Positions 47,761 through 49,440 of a DNA stretch of 49,440 bases are shown here, in pieces (position 1 is the stretch's first letter; each line of letters opens with the position of its first letter). Source of the DNA: Nephromyces sp. MM_2019 (Eukaryota; Apicomplexa; Aconoidasida; Nephromycida); the NCBI GenBank assembly GCA_015657535.1, contig JADHZB010002024.1, positions 1 through 49,440 on the forward strand, in the 5' to 3' direction. The position numbers and the translations under genes were made by a program. Under the pieces are notes generated by a model. The model had not been told where the DNA came from and searched no databases. It saw nothing but the letters and a program-made list of their open reading frames with translations.

Positions 47761-49063
47761 ATGGAAAATAATACACCCATAAACAGTAACCTATCCTTGA
47801 ATGTTGATAAGATTACCTATGTGGATAACTGCCACATATCAAACATACACACAACATTGGTAGATGATGAGCCTGTATTGAGTACACAGGTTGAAAACAA
47901 CTTTCTACCACTCAAAGATCCTGATTCTCTGAATAGTACAGAAGATGATCTCCCCTTCCATTTTAATTCATCTACACGCACACACCATCCCTCGAGTATT
48001 TCTTCCGATGTAACCATAGATACAAGACATGAAGATACAAACACTTTAGATACACTATTGAATGGATATTCAATTAACCCACAGGGTGAGACACTCTACA
48101 ATGAACCTTCCCTACAGGGAAATAACCCAACACTCTTTCTTAAGAGCCGGGAAAGTAAAACTTGTTCTTCGAATTGGGGCTCACAGGATAGCCTTTATAA
48201 TGATGGTGATAACACTGCAGCCAATTATAAAAATTCTACACCCACTTACACACGTAAAGTATCACTTACAGGTCCTTGGGACAACAATACAGACTTCAAC
48301 CCAAGCAATAATTTCTATAGACCCTCTCAAAGGACGATTGAATCTAATCAAATCGTACCTTATTTAGACTCTAATCAACTGGCTATAACTGATAGTTCGT
48401 ATTATAATAATCATAACATAATTTATCCTAGACCACTCTACAGTAGCCCTATTGATAAAAATGATGACACCCTGAGCATGTTCACAAATACAGGTAGTTT
48501 GATATATATATATATATATATATATACAGTTGTATTATACACATTTTTATATATTCTCTTTAATGTAGGCTTTGTTGGCTTATCTAACCAAGGTGCAACA
48601 TGCTATATGAATAGCTTATTACAAGCTTTGTTTATGACCCCTGAATTTCGCCGTTATATGTTTAAATGGAGGTATTACAAATAATTAAATGTATATATAT
48701 ATTGGGGAAATTTATGTGTTTATAATATGTTTTTATGACTTTGATATCTTTTACACACTTTACATATACACACAATTATAAACACTAGAGGTTTTACATC
48801 CAGACTCTTATTTTTATACTTTACACACACAATCCAAACATTCATATCAATTCACCCAAGTATATCTTACCACACACTCCACACTCTCTATACACATCAC
48901 AACTAATCCTTTAGTTAATACACACACACTATAAACATTAAAATGATCTACACACAGATATGATCCCGAAACTGACCCACCTACAAACGACTCTATTCCT
49001 TATCAACTTCAAAAAATTTTCGGAATACTCCAAATGGCTAAAGTCCCCTTTGCTGGGACACAG
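47761..49063 (+). CDS. Ubiquitin carboxyl-terminal hydrolase, USP7/USP47-like, 5' part, 3 exons
   Basis: Cysteine protease that removes ubiquitin from proteins. Exons seen: 47761-48493, 48569-48671, 48958-49063, phases in agreement; the gene runs off the right edge. The first 244 residues form an Asn/Ser/Thr/Asp-rich, apparently disordered extension with no domain I recognise. The catalytic domain then begins [19 protein letters not shown] with the active-site Cys at residue 256, followed by [16 protein letters not shown] and [13 protein letters not shown], an order typical of USP7 and USP47. The His box would lie outside the window. The first intron holds a (TA)n run, the second is poor in G, and the third, at the window end, is packed with CA-type repeats. 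The family is firm; the exact orthologue is not. Confidence 0.9.
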
Positions 49064-49121
49064 GTGTGTAATTTGATATATAAATTCATTTCACTTATGA
49101 TGCGTGTTTATATTACACACA

Positions 49122-49181
49122 CCTCCAACATACACACTTCCAACATACACACTTCCAACATACACACTTCCAACATACACA
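49122..49181. repeat. 15-bp minisatellite in a ubiquitin hydrolase intron
   Basis: Four contiguous 15-bp units start at 49122, 49137, 49152 and 49167; three are identical (CTTCCAACATACACA) and the first differs by one base. Variants with CTATACACACCTCCAAA words continue to about 49285. Confidence 0.93.
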
Positions 49182-49284
49182 CTTCCATACCCTATACACA
49201 CCTCCAAAATATACACACCTCCAAAACACACATACACTGCTCCTATACACACCTCCAAACTGCTATACACACCTCCATAAACAT

Positions 49285-49361
49285 CTATACATTATGTTCA
49301 TTTTTGCAACGATATCTCTTCATATATTCACACATACATACACCTACACACACACCTACAC

Positions 49362-49440
<79 letters not shown>
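49285..49440. repeat. CA microsatellite at the right edge
   Basis: CACACCTACA words turn into an uninterrupted (CA)n run of about 75 bases that reaches the last base given. A contig that stops in such a run most likely ends there because assembly failed. Confidence 0.92.

Noticed and set aside
1..49440. Transposon, integrated virus or prokaryotic-type system
   Set aside because: No reverse transcriptase, transposase, integrase or capsid-like text, no long terminal or inverted repeats, and no operon structure were seen.

Overview
The window looks like nuclear DNA of a single-celled eukaryote, most likely an apicomplexan or close relative. It is very AT-rich, and most genes are split by short GT-AG introns. 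TAA, TAG and TGA all act as stops, so the code is standard and not ciliate-like. The RPS26 and CCT7 proteins read like apicomplexan versions; this placement comes from remembered family resemblance and not from a search. No mobile element, CRISPR array, prokaryotic operon or tRNA was seen.

Layout. 1-3717 (-): the 5' two thirds of CCT7 (TCP-1 eta), ten exons whose introns are filled with TG/CA/TA microsatellites. 3.7-7.05 kb: TG-rich, gene-free DNA. 7.05-7.54 kb (-): RPS26. 7.5-10.3 kb: AT-rich spacer. 10.3-24.5 kb (-): one very large or two adjacent unrecognised genes with C2-like segments and, in the larger one, EF-hand-like helix signatures; I could place 7 + 14 exons whose phases all agree (689 and 2826 aa). 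25.86-27.96 kb (-): an unrecognised type II membrane protein. 28.84-30.44 kb (-): a type II thioesterase (alpha/beta hydrolase) with an apparent one-base frameshift before the catalytic Asp. 30.4-32.1 kb: mostly spacer with a possible tiny gene. 32.13-33.97 kb (+): a TYW5-like JmjC hydroxylase. 35.13-36.61 kb (+): a SNIP1-like FHA protein. 37.5-38.85 kb (-): a nucleosome assembly protein with a GC-AG intron. 40.4-41.5 kb (-): 14-3-3. 41.5-47.76 kb: a 6.2-kb gene-free stretch ending in G-poor DNA. 47.76 kb to the right edge (+): the start of a USP7/USP47-type ubiquitin hydrolase, ending in a CA tract.

The recognised genes are ordinary housekeeping functions (protein folding, translation, tRNA modification, splicing, chromatin assembly, phospho-signalling, deubiquitination) and do not form one pathway. 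The least explained parts are the giant C2/EF-like gene block, the type II membrane protein, the stand-alone thioesterase, and the way microsatellites are concentrated in 0-6 kb, 13-19.5 kb and the last 1 kb, sitting on the splice donors of CCT7. Exon coordinates were worked out by hand from GT/AG signals, reading-frame continuity and family resemblance; no alignment or transcript data were available.
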